Source: Erinaceus europaeus (lineage: Eukaryota; Chordata; Mammalia; Eulipotyphla; Erinaceidae). Taken from it: 64,000 nt of DNA. Positions within the stretch are counted from its first letter, which is position 1, and each line of letters begins with the position of its first letter. The notes beneath the pieces were generated by a model. It was given only the letters and a program-made list of their open reading frames with translations, had not been told where the DNA came from and searched no databases. The DNA lies in NCBI RefSeq assembly GCF_950295315.1, contig NC_080171.1, forward strand, positions 34,278,361-34,342,360, in the 5' to 3' direction. Shown in pieces: positions 55,043 to 64,000 of the stretch. Made by a program: the position numbers and the translations under genes.

Positions 55043-55130
55043 CACAGCTTTGAAGCTTCTACCAACATTGTGGGTCCTAGGCTAGAACTTGGGCCATACA
55101 CATGACAAAACAGAGCTATCCAAATGAGCA
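54955..55130 (-). repeat. Degraded tRNA-derived SINE with (GT)n
   Basis: Pure GT tract 54987-55040 inside a worn SINE. The head at the right resembles 38225-38383. Confidence 0.6.
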
Positions 55131-55372
55131 ATTTTGCCTACTTAGGGGTAAAAACATTTTAAGCAACTTTCCTGCTTGCCTGTTGAATTTGAATAAATTG
55201 GCTGATGTCAAAAGAATCTTCTGTGAATCACTTAGATTAGAGATGTTACATGTACTTGGAAAATAATCTAAGTTTCAGTATAGTCTAGTAAATTCAACTT
55301 TGAAGCCTTTATCTCTTATCAGTATTACTTTTTCACCCCAGGCTCCTGCAAGGTAGACAAGATAGACTGCCA

Positions 55373-55554
55373 CAAGAGTTCTCAATTTTGATTGCAAAAT
55401 TGAGGTTTATAATCAGCCAGAGAGCTCTAACAAATACTCAGGCCTGGGTCCACCCCCAGGGATGAGGATTTAATTGGTCTGGGATTAGGTCTGGACAGTC
55501 TTATAAAAGTTTCCCAGGTGATTCTAAATTGAGGCTACATTTGAGAACCCCTGG
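55373..55554 (+). mobile_element. MER5A-like hAT (Charlie) MITE
   Basis: Terminal regions CAAGAGTTCTCAA and TTTGAGAACCCCTGG are diverged inverted repeats. The interior has 'aggcctgggtccacccccag', 'gatttaattggtctggg' and 'cccaggtgattctaaattg', the classic MER5A order. Old, shared among placental mammals. Confidence 0.85.
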
Positions 55555-56016
55555 TTTACTTAGAGTCAAAGACAGCAATTGAAGTTATGCTAAAGTTCAT
55601 AATCTTTTAAAAAATTTTCTGCCTCTACCCTTCTGGACTTAGAGAGAAGACAATGCACAGCCGAGAAGGGAGGTACCTTCTGTTTGCCAAATTTGTGAAG
55701 AAAACAAAGACCTCCTGTTTCAAATACTTCTCAGATAGCATGTGGGCTCTCTTCAATACATGGCTCTGCTTTCAGCAAAATTGTTAATTATAGATCATAA
55801 TAAGCTGTTAGGAGCAAAACACACACATAATTTGAAAGTGAAATGAGGCACAGTACATAGATAAAGCAATTGTTTGTTTAAGAGGTGATTAGCAGCAGCA
55901 AAACAAGCAAACTGATACTTGAACCTGAAAGAAATTACACCCATTTGGAATTGTTCTACTCTTCTGTTATTTGTGCAGTGCAGCCTGATGCAAAGGCATG
56001 AGTCTATTGCTGTCAG

Positions 56017-56047
<31 letters not shown>

Positions 56048-57284
56048 CCTCCCTCCCTCCCTCCCTCCCTCCCTCCCTCTGTGTGTGATGTAGGGAAGGT
56101 ATAGTCTCTGCCATTGTAGAGCTAAGATGATATTAAAAGAATAGCCTGTCAGAAGGAATAAAGAAAGGGAAGTGTCTGGGTTTCTTAAGGAGCACAACTG
56201 AGATTTAAATTGTTCTGAGCTATGATAAATTATAAGGCTTTAAAACCACTGTAATCACTGAATGAACAAAACAGTTTGCCTTGGGTAATTATGCCTTTTT
56301 GGTCTCCTTCACTTTCAAGTTATTTTCCTCTTGTAAATGTTATACTCTGGCACTGTGTGCTGTGTCAAAGAGTGTTAATCTCAGTGTGAAATGTTGGGGT
56401 TGTCTTTAAGAGTAAGTGAGCCCAGAAATATTCGCAGTACAGACCAAGTTAGATGAAAACACCATTAGTGTTTGAAAGTGACGTCTGGTGACAATAGTTT
56501 ATGAATCATAACTCAACCTGGGGTAAGGTGAAGTGATATGGTGTTGGGATTTTATCTACTGATTTCACAGGAGAGAATGAGCAATCTTGTGGGCTTATTC
56601 ATGGCACTGAAAAAAAAAATCTCATGGTGGTAACTTCATGCAGAAAAGATGCCAGTTAATGAATAAGGGCACACAGGCTGAGAATAAATAACCATGCTAT
56701 TAAATAGATTGCAGTGTTCAAGATGGGAAGTTTAATAAGCAAGTGAGGTTAACAGGAAATCCTTTGCTTTTTGTTGCCCAAAAATGCTTTCAGATTTTGC
56801 AGCTTGCTGCTTGCTAAAATTGAGGAAGGGCTGAATTGACTTTTATTAGAGACACCAAGGCTCAGAGGCCAGGATCCTCTGCAAGCACCCTATCTGATTT
56901 GGAGACTGGTGGTAGAATGTAAGGCTGCTCATCTGGCACACCATCTTTGGAAAGTTCCAACAAGAGAGACTGTATCCAGTGTCATGAGTGAGAAGGTAGG
57001 CACAACAGGCAGTTTTGGTGCCAGCACATTTTTAAATTTCCTGGGATGCCTGGCTTAGAGGCAGACTGGAACTTCCTGTTTCTTTGGAAAAAAACAAAGT
57101 CAACATGATTAGGTACATGGAGAAATCTTGTTTGTGAAAGAAGCTAATATACACTGAGCAATTACACTTGTACTCTCTCCTTCACTGGGGATACCTCTCA
57201 AGATACCCCAATGAATACCTAAACCCCAGATGATGCAGGGTTCTATGTGTACTGGTTTTCCCCCTTTACACACAAAAACCTTTT
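55555..57284. other. Single-copy DNA, no gene seen
   Basis: (TC)n and (CCCT)n microsatellites at 56018-56080; otherwise no repeat or coding signature that I can support. Confidence 0.4.
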
Positions 57285-57900
57285 TTTAGGATTAAATTAA
57301 TTTTATTTTTCCAAGACACTTTTCATTTATGAGTTGGCTACAAAGTGGTAAGATTATAGGGTATAGTTCCATACTACATTTGCCACTTAAGTTTTGTTGC
57401 CTGCCCTTCCACCTGCCAAATATAATCACCTTAGTTGTCACAGTCTTAAATTTTTTGCCTTTTTTTCAAGTTCATGTGTATTAGTTCTTTAGATTTTACA
57501 CGAGTGTCTTTCATCTCTTTACTTATTTTGCTAAGCATAATCAATTCCAGTTCCATCTTTTTTGTCCTAAAGGACCAAAAAAAAAAAATCTCATTTTTTT
57601 TATTGCTTTGCATAATTATATGGAATATATATTCCATAATTTCTTTTCTTTAAGTATTTATTTTGTTTTTTAATTAGAGAGAAGGAGATATAGAGGGGAA
57701 TACCAGAACACTGCTCAGCTTCAGTTTAGGAAGGTGATTGAACCTGGAACTTCAGAGCCTCAGGCATGAAAACCTTTTGCATAACCATTATGCTGTCTCC
57801 ATAGTCCTCCATGACTTCTTTATCCAGTCATCTGTCAATAAGCATTTAGGCCACTTTCACTCTTTAGCTCTCACACAAAAATTTTTGATATGCACGTATA
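57285..57900 (-). mobile_element. Old L1 3' fragment with S3 SINE inside
   Basis: L1 text at 57285-57640 ('acttattttgctaagcataa') resumes at about 57809 ('tatccagtcatctgtcaata'). The interruption 57645-57808 is an S3 SINE on the minus strand (head 'ggagacagcataatggttat'). Confidence 0.65.
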
Positions 57901-60270
57901 TATTATAGTAGGAGATTTAACACAATAACCAATAATAAAATACAACACATATGACACTGTGCTATAGCAAAAATGCTCTGGGTGTAGTTTCACTCACAAA
58001 GTAATTCTTGTATCTAATACATTTTGATTGATTGACTGTGGCTAACTGAAGCCATGGGAAGTAAAACCTTGAATAGGGGGAACTGATGTTCTTAAAAAAG
58101 GCACAGCACGTACATTTACATGTATTGATAAATGTGTGTATGCATCTGCATCACCTTCAGCCTCGGGACATATCCTATGAACCTGACACTTCGATTCTCT
58201 CCAGTTTACAAAAAAGAAAAGGGAGTCAAGGTGACTGGTTAACTTGACAATGAGCCATTACCTTATATAGCAACAAAAACGTAAATTCTCTCCCTTGGCT
58301 GACTCCCAAAACTCCCTGGGAGAGCATTAGACTTGATACACACAGCTGCCCTACCTTGATCCACAACTTTCTCACATTCCCAGGACCGGAAGTGTACAAC
58401 CAAATCATCCCTATACCAGTCTCTGCTCCTAAAAGAGGTGTTTGTTCAAAAAGTTAGTCTTCATATGAACTTGCATCTTTTTATGTTTAGTCAGTGGAAA
58501 ACACCGGGGGTTATGAAATTGACCTGGAGCAGAGGACTGAAGGGAGAATCAATAGGTGCTGTATCATCAGAACTCCCTTAGATGATGCATAATTCATCCT
58601 CCCCAAAGGATGGTATGTGATCTTCCTGTTGTAAACAGTGCAAAATTCCAGGGGATTTTTAAAATCCAGGTGAGATAGCTGCTGGACCTTCCAACATACA
58701 GCCCCAAAGGTGGGAGATGAAGTCTGATTGAGTTGCATGGAAGTATTAGAGAGGCCAACAATCCGATAAGCATAATTGGACTTTCCAATTAGTTGGGGTG
58801 ATAGACTTATCAGCCTGCATGTTTTATGCAGTTTAATTGGCCTGCTTCAGGACTGCATACATAATGGCCTTCTGTGAGACTGATAAGGTTCCGTGGCTGT
58901 TTATTTTGAATTGAACATTCTCGCCTGAGGTAGACTGCTGTGAGTTCTGGTTTTCCTTGCAGCCTTCATGGAGGGAGGCAGTGAGTGAGGCTCATGCCTG
59001 AATGCAATGGCCTGCTTTACATGCGAGAGCTTTGCTACCTTAATTTTACATTTCCCATCATGGGCTCTCAAAATGCTTCCTTCTTGAAGCCTCCTTCTGT
59101 AGCTTGTTCTGCTTCTTTCAGCTTCCTCCTGTTACTAATGAGCCACTCTGGGTGAGAGGCTGTGACATCTAAGGACCTCTGGGAGCAACAGAAAAAAATG
59201 TATGTCTGTCTGCAAAGGAGTCCCATGGCACTGACCATTTATCTGGTGACCATGTGGGTCTGATAAACAAAGAAAATCTGTCCTCTACTCTCCCTCTGTG
59301 GCTTTTGGGCCTGTGCGTTTGTATTTCCCAGGACAGTTGCTGAAGACACCAAAACTTGTCTTCATTATGGCTCTGACTCATAACCCAATTAATGGTGTCA
59401 AGAAGTGAAACATGGTCCCCCAACCCAGCTGCCTTCTGAAAGCAAGTCTCAGCCTGTTAGAGAAATTACTGATGGCGCTCCAGAGAGGGCAGCTCAGAAT
59501 CTGTTCTGCTAGCCAAAAACGCAAAGTGGTGTGGGCCAACTCTCAGTTTTGGGGTGCGAAAGCGCTTGGCCTCCACAGTGAGGGAAAAATGCAAGGTGGC
59601 AGGGGAAGTGAGAGTGTGCTATGTTCCTGCTGGCTTCTCACTGTGGCTGCTTAGCTCAGCAGCCCTGATTTTCAAGTTCAAGGCTGGTAGATCTCTCACC
59701 CCTTGCCCTTGTCAACCAAGGCTGAGCTTCTTTAGGGAACAGTTTTCTCTAAAGGGCCTTTCCATTGTTATTTGTTTGTATCGAGGCTTATTTATCAGAT
59801 GCATGTAAAGCATACATGCACAAGCTAAACACCAAATTGGAAAACAGCATTAACTTGACTCTGGAAAGAGACCTTTCATTTGCTCTAACTCCTTAAAGAC
59901 TATGAAAACCTCCTGCCTCCTGATTGGCTGGGTGATCCAGTGCTAGTCACTTACTTATTTTACTTATTTTTTCCGTTCCACTTCTGCACTTGCTAGTGAG
60001 CCTAAAGGGATTTTAAGACTGGGAAATGCTTGATAGTTATCTCACTGGGTATTTGTCTTGTCATGTACAGACCAGATTTGAGGTCCATTACCACATGGAA
60101 GTACCATGGCCTCAAGGGAAGCTCTTGTGCTGTAGTGTCTTCCCTTGTTTCTCTGTCTCTGTCTCTCTATTTGAATGAACATATCAGCCCCAAGAGTAGT
60201 GAAATTGCATTTGTGAAAGGTCTTGACTCTGAAAAAAAAAAAAAGATTGATAAGCAACAAAAAATCCCCA
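57901..60270. other. Single-copy DNA with candidate regulatory block
   Basis: 2.4 kb with no young repeat except a short A run at 60231-60244. The block 58690-58960 is the most enhancer-like stretch of the window (see next entry). Open frames near 59170-59810 show no domain. Confidence 0.4.
58773..58791. promoter_or_regulatory. Candidate palindromic homeodomain-type site
   Basis: TAATTGGA-CTT-TCCAATTA is a perfect 8-bp inverted repeat with a 3-bp spacer, each half bearing a TAATTG/CAATTA core. A third TTAATTGG is at 58833-58840, and a TTATCA/GATAAG pair flanks it. The surroundings are non-repetitive. The regulatory role is inference. Confidence 0.35.
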
Positions 60271-60271
60271 A

Positions 60272-60615
60272 TGATGTAGTTTTCTTTTTTTTTCTTTTCC
60301 CTCCAGGGTTATTGCTGGGCTCAGTGCCTGCACCATGAATCCATTTTTCCCCCTTTTGTTGCCATAGCCTCGTTGTGGTTATTATTATTACCATTGTTGA
60401 TGTTGTCCGTTGTCGGATAGGCCAGAGAGAAATGGAGAGAGGAGGGGAAGACAGAGAGGGGGAGAGAAAGATAGACACCTGCAGATCTGCTTCACCGCCT
60501 GTGAAGCGACTCCCCTGCAGGTGGGGAGCCAGGGGCTAGAACCGGGATCCTTACGCCAGTCCTTGTGCTTTGCATCACGTGTGCTTAACCTATTGCGCCA
60601 GTGATGTAGTTTTCT
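60272..60615 (-). repeat. S2-type SINE, long form, perfect 14-bp duplication
   Basis: TGATGTAGTTTTCT at 60272-60285 and 60602-60615. Minus-strand S2 with T-rich tail, tail module 'cctccagggttattgctggg', body, core, and B-box region 'cggttctagcccctggctcc'. The head's outermost bases are missing. Confidence 0.94.
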
Positions 60616-61753
60616 GAGTGGATTCCTTGGGGCTGGAGGCAAAAGTCCACTGATCCTGCAACATCTCATTCCAGTAAGGAATTGTGTCCCCTATTCTCAC
60701 ATGAGCACTGTTCTCCCTTTGGATGGAAGGAACATGAGAGATGAATATCAGAAGGGTGACAGGAGTTCCTGGGTCCTGCAGTTAATAGTCCGTCTCTTCT
60801 TACTTCTTCCTGCAAATCCTCTAAATTGCCTTTGGATCTTTATTCTCCCAAGTGATATTTACCTTATATCTCCTGGAGAAAAAGCAAGATCTTTAAGAAG
60901 TTGAATTTCTCAGGGAAAGGCTCAGAGGAGAGAAAGGAGCCGCCCCACCACCTACGGCATCACCCCAAACACCTGCAGCAGCTCAGAACTCCCTCTGTGG
61001 CCTCATCCTTGGTGCAAACTGAAGCCAACTTTGCTTGGTTTATGGGCTTCTGACAAGATGACAGCCTGTGGTGACAAGGGAAGCAAGTTGAATATCCAGC
61101 CCCTGCCTTTCCCCAGGGATTGCTTTCTTCTGTTGCAGCCAAATGCTGCTCAGTTGAGAGCTTGGGAAACAAAACAGTCTTTGTTGCTTAAACTGAAATC
61201 ATTCCCATGCTGATTGTCCCAGTGGTCTTGTTGTTAACAATACTTCCCTCTCCTCCTGCTCCTTCTCCACAATCTCTCCTCTTCCTGCTTCCCCTCCTCC
61301 ACCACATGTCCTCTACCACCTGCTTTTCCCACTCCCTTGCCCTTTATGGTTTTTAATCAGGACACTATTGAGATATGACAAGCCTAAAGAATCTTGACAA
61401 AGCAAGATAGCCCAAGAAGCTAGTTCAGGAACTCAAACAAGAGCCAAATTCATTTGGAAAGGTTTAGGTTTCATGGGAATGGCTGGATGTGATGAGGAGG
61501 AAAAAAGTAGGGAACTGATCTCCCAGGATGGTTGCCCAGAGACTGAGATCACATACTGGATTAGGGACGATTCACCTCGATAGACTTTGTGAATTAGAGG
61601 AACACGTCTATCCATACACAGAAAATTTGGGGATCACTGTCCATTTTTTCACAGGTCTCAATCTAAGAGTTAATGGCTTGCGGACCCTGGATTTTCTCTT
61701 GCTACCTTTATCCTGCTTACTAACCCAATTGATACATGTCCTTAGGAGAGCTG
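60616..61753. other. Single-copy DNA, no gene seen
   Basis: No repeat signature and no recognised exon. Confidence 0.4.
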
Positions 61754-61826
61754 ACCATGCCATTTATTGATATGTGCACTTAACTAGGTGCACCACTGCC
61801 CAGACCCCCAACCATGTCATTTATTG
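61754..61826 (-). repeat. Tailless SINE head (41 bp) with 16-bp duplication
   Basis: ACCATGCCATTTATTG (61754-61769) and ACCATGTCATTTATTG (61811-61826) flank only 41 bases. On the minus strand these read TGGGGGTCTGGGCAGTGGTG followed by 'cacctagttaagtgcacat', that is, the 5' tRNA-like end of an S1 SINE and nothing else. No 3' tail. Confidence 0.82.
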
Positions 61827-61834
61827 TCTTCACT

Positions 61835-62030
61835 GTGACACTTTTAATTTTATTATTATTATTAGTAGTAGTAGTATTAGTAGTAGTAGTAGTAATGTAG
61901 TAGTATTTTACCAGAGTATTGCTCAGTTCTGACTTATGGTGGTATTGGGGATCGAGCCTAGGACTTCAGAAACAGAGGCATGAAATTATTTTTTTCTTTT
62001 TTGCAGAACTATTATGTCATCTCCCCAGCC
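61835..62030 (-). repeat. S3-type SINE with (AGT)n
   Basis: ATT/AGT trinucleotide tract 61850-61905 in the tail, then 'ccagagtattgctcagttct', 'ggggatcgagcctaggactt', and head 'gggctggggagatgacataa' (minus strand). Confidence 0.85.
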
Positions 62031-62345
62031 CAAGTGCTAACTGTAAAAAATATATATATTTATTTATTCCCTTTTATTGTTGCTTTATTGTTGTAGTTAT
62101 TATTGTTGTTGTTATTGATGTTGTCATTGTTAGATAGGACAGAGAGAAATGGAGAGAGGAGGGGAAGACAGAGAGGGGGAGAGAAAGACAGACACCTGCA
62201 GACCTGCTTCACTTCCTGTGAAGTGACTCCACTGCAGGTGGGGAGCCGGGGGCTCGAACCGGGGTCCTTACATCCATCCTTGTGCTTGGCACCACCTGCG
62301 CCTAACCCACTGCACTACTACCTGACTCCCCCCCAAGTGCTAACT
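62031..62345 (-). repeat. S2-type SINE with perfect 12-bp duplication
   Basis: CAAGTGCTAACT at 62031-62042 and 62334-62345. Near full-length minus-strand S2, inserted at the edge of the neighbouring S3. Confidence 0.93.
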
Positions 62346-62614
62346 TTTAAGTTGATAATTTTATTTGGCCTGAGAATGATGTTATAAATATCCAAATTAC
62401 TCTTGGCTTGGAAGAATAAAGTCTTCTACCCCCCCCCCCATTTTTTAAGTAGAGGGAAAGACATTTTGGTTTCTTGCTGGTTAAATCAATGAATTTGAAC
62501 AGTTAACATAAAAAGATATTTTGACTTATGAGAATAATATAATACCAAGAAACTGAGAGTCAATATGTATAAGATTCTCCCTTTTTCTGAAAGAAGGGGG
62601 CAAAGTATTTTCTT

Positions 62615-62750
62615 TCCTCCTCCTCCTCCTGTTCCTCCTTCTTCTATAGAGCACTGCTCAACTCTGGCTTATGGTTAGGCCAAGGATTGAACCTGGGACC
62701 ACCAGTGTCTCAGGCATGAAATTATTTTATTATGTTGTCTCCCTGGACCA
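62615..62750 (-). repeat. S3-type SINE
   Basis: CCT repeats, then 'gagcactgctcaactctggc', 'aaggattgaacctgggacc', and a degraded head. Confidence 0.78.
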
Positions 62751-62763
62751 AGGGCAGAGCTTT

Positions 62764-63067
62764 TATAACACAATTCTTTATACATATATTTTTTATTGCC
62801 ACCAGGGTTATCTCTGAAACTGAGTGCCTATGCAGTGAACCCCAAACTCCTAGCAACCATTTTTTCACTTTTTCTTTTCCTTTGAGAAGGGACAGGGAGT
62901 TAGAGTGGGGGGAAAAGGGCAAGAGAGAGATATAGAGAGACTGTAGCCCTGCCTCACTACTTTTGAGGATTTTCTCTTACAATGAGGACCAGAAGCTTGA
63001 ACCCAAGTTTTTCCACATGGCAATGTATGTGTGTACCTCTGCCTAACCCCCTATAATACAATTCTTT
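62764..63067 (-). repeat. S1-type SINE, long form, 16-bp duplication
   Basis: TATAACACAATTCTTT (62764-62779) and TATAATACAATTCTTT (63052-63067) flank an old minus-strand SINE with tail module and degraded body. Confidence 0.87.
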
Positions 63068-63685
63068 TGTTGTTGTTGTTCTAAGAAACAGACCATAATC
63101 TTGAATACTAATTATTCATGGCGTACTCCCCATTTAATATGAGTTCCAACAGGAACATCAAAGAGCAAAGGTGTTCCCTGTCTCAGAGCTCTGAGTAAAC
63201 AAACAAACAAAAAATAAAAAATAGCCAACAACAACAAAACAAATACACTAACTGGAAAGGAACTGAATCCCGGAGCTTATTGAGCTTTGGTGTAGAGAGG
63301 TAATTTCCCTAGTCACCATGTGCATCTCAAATAAGCAGGGACCACAGATATGAAAGGCGGTGAAGGGTTCATGGGCAGGTGAAAATGAGTTCAGTGCTGA
63401 GAGCATGAGATTCCAGGCAGGCTTGTTTACAGTTGTTCTGAGTCTGTCATTGATTTTTCAGGATGTCCACAGGCAGACCCCTTTGGCTTTGTTCAAAGGT
63501 TTCATTTTCTCCTGCTGTTCACACTGCAGGAGAACTGAGACCAGAATGTTGTAAATGGCATAGCCACCCTGCATGTGGAAGTTAAAGGGCACACTGTGAA
63601 CAAACCACTGTTTGGTTCTGGGTTTAGGAGGATGTAGAGTCCTAACCTTGGCCTAGGTATGTATTTGTCTGTTTTTTGTTTGTTT
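63068..63685. other. Single-copy DNA, no gene seen
   Basis: Short GTT and AAAC repeats only; no exon or RNA gene recognised. Confidence 0.4.
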
Positions 63686-63689
63686 GTGT

Positions 63690-63872
63690 TGTTTTTGAAA
63701 TTACTGATAGAAACAGAAATTGAGAGGGAAGAAGGAGATAGTGAGAAAGAGAAATCTCCAGCACTGCTTCACTGCTCATGAAGCTTTGCCTCAACAGGTG
63801 GTACCGAGGGCTTGAATCTGAGTCCTTGTGCCCGGTAACATTGTGCTCAGTCAGGTGTGCCACTACCTAGCT
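63690..63872 (-). repeat. S1-type SINE
   Basis: Minus-strand copy with 'gcagtgctggagatttc', 'ggtaccacctgttgaggcaa'-like core and head 'agctaggtagtggcacacct'. Confidence 0.8.
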
Positions 63873-63932
63873 CTTTTTTTGGCCTGCTTTTTATTTTCCT
63901 TTTTCTTTTAACTAGAAATGTTTATTGTCTAA

Positions 63933-64000
63933 TTTTTTTTTTTCCTCCAGGGTTATTGCTGGGCTTGGTGCCTACACCATGAATCCACTGCTCCTGGAGG
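63933..64000 (-). repeat. SINE tail module, cut by window edge
   Basis: Poly-T followed by 'cctccagggttattgctggg' and 'gaatccactgctcctggagg', the 3' end of a minus-strand long-form SINE continuing beyond the window. Confidence 0.8.

Noticed and set aside
59412..59808. Two overlapping 80-residue frames in single-copy DNA
   Set aside because: No recognisable domain, no splice-site arrangement I could trust, and length is within chance expectation.
5909..63872. Functional tRNA genes
   Set aside because: All tRNA-like A/B-box regions continue into SINE bodies, and I could fold none into an intact cloverleaf.
1..64000. CRISPR-like arrays
   Set aside because: Regularly spaced unique spacers are absent; all tandem repeats are microsatellites or SINE/L1 parts, and the DNA is mammalian.

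Overview
The window looks like nuclear DNA of an erinaceid hedgehog (Erinaceus or Atelerix type). Three things point there. Dozens of tRNA-headed SINEs carry the hedgehog-type head and a common body (pyrimidine or GAGAGA-rich, with a CACCTGCAG core). A Vingi-clade non-LTR retrotransposon is present, and as I recall that clade is known among mammals only from hedgehogs. Several L1 subfamilies carry an unusually long 3' UTR. I found no exon of a host protein gene: every long open frame I could explain belongs to a retroelement, and most of the rest are low-complexity or antisense shadows. This is intergenic or intronic DNA; I cannot name the locus.

Layout. 1-13.1 kb: degraded L1 pieces, SINEs, microsatellites, one LTR with primer-binding site (about 0.93-1.27 kb), and a 2.8 kb stretch of mostly single-copy DNA (10.3-13.1 kb) holding a probable L2 remnant. 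13.13-27.05 kb: a nested transposon stack. A full-length-type L1 ('L1-A', + strand) is bounded by a 14-bp target-site duplication. It holds a class II (betaretrovirus-like) endogenous retrovirus whose 5' LTR is itself split by a Vingi element with an 8-bp duplication. In its 3' UTR it also holds a younger, 5'-truncated L1 ('L1-B', - strand, 15-bp duplication), which in turn carries a solitary CpG-rich LTR. 27-34.9 kb: mostly single-copy DNA, including candidate conserved non-coding blocks, plus SINEs and a second LTR+PBS unit. 34.9-45.1 kb: L1 debris, SINEs, a 7SK RNA retropseudogene at 40.8-41.06 kb and a probable 5'-inverted L1. 45-51.4 kb: SINEs and single-copy DNA. 51.47-54.54 kb: one L1 3' UTR inserted in another, in opposite orientation. 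54.5-64 kb: mostly single-copy DNA with a MER5A-like DNA transposon, a possible homeodomain-type palindrome at 58.77 kb, and a SINE cluster at 60.3-64 kb that includes a tiny 'tailless' SINE head.

The elements do not form a pathway. Their relation is historical: the nesting gives a relative chronology (L1-A, then the ERV, then Vingi; L1-A, then L1-B, then the solo LTR). The SINE copies have A-rich tails and duplications of about 8-18 bp, as expected for L1-driven retroposition. SINE type labels used here are mine: S1 has the head 'gggccaggtggtggtgcacctgg', S2 'gggagtcgggcggtagcgcag', S3 'ggggagatagcataatgg'. Family names are from memory, and no database search was possible.
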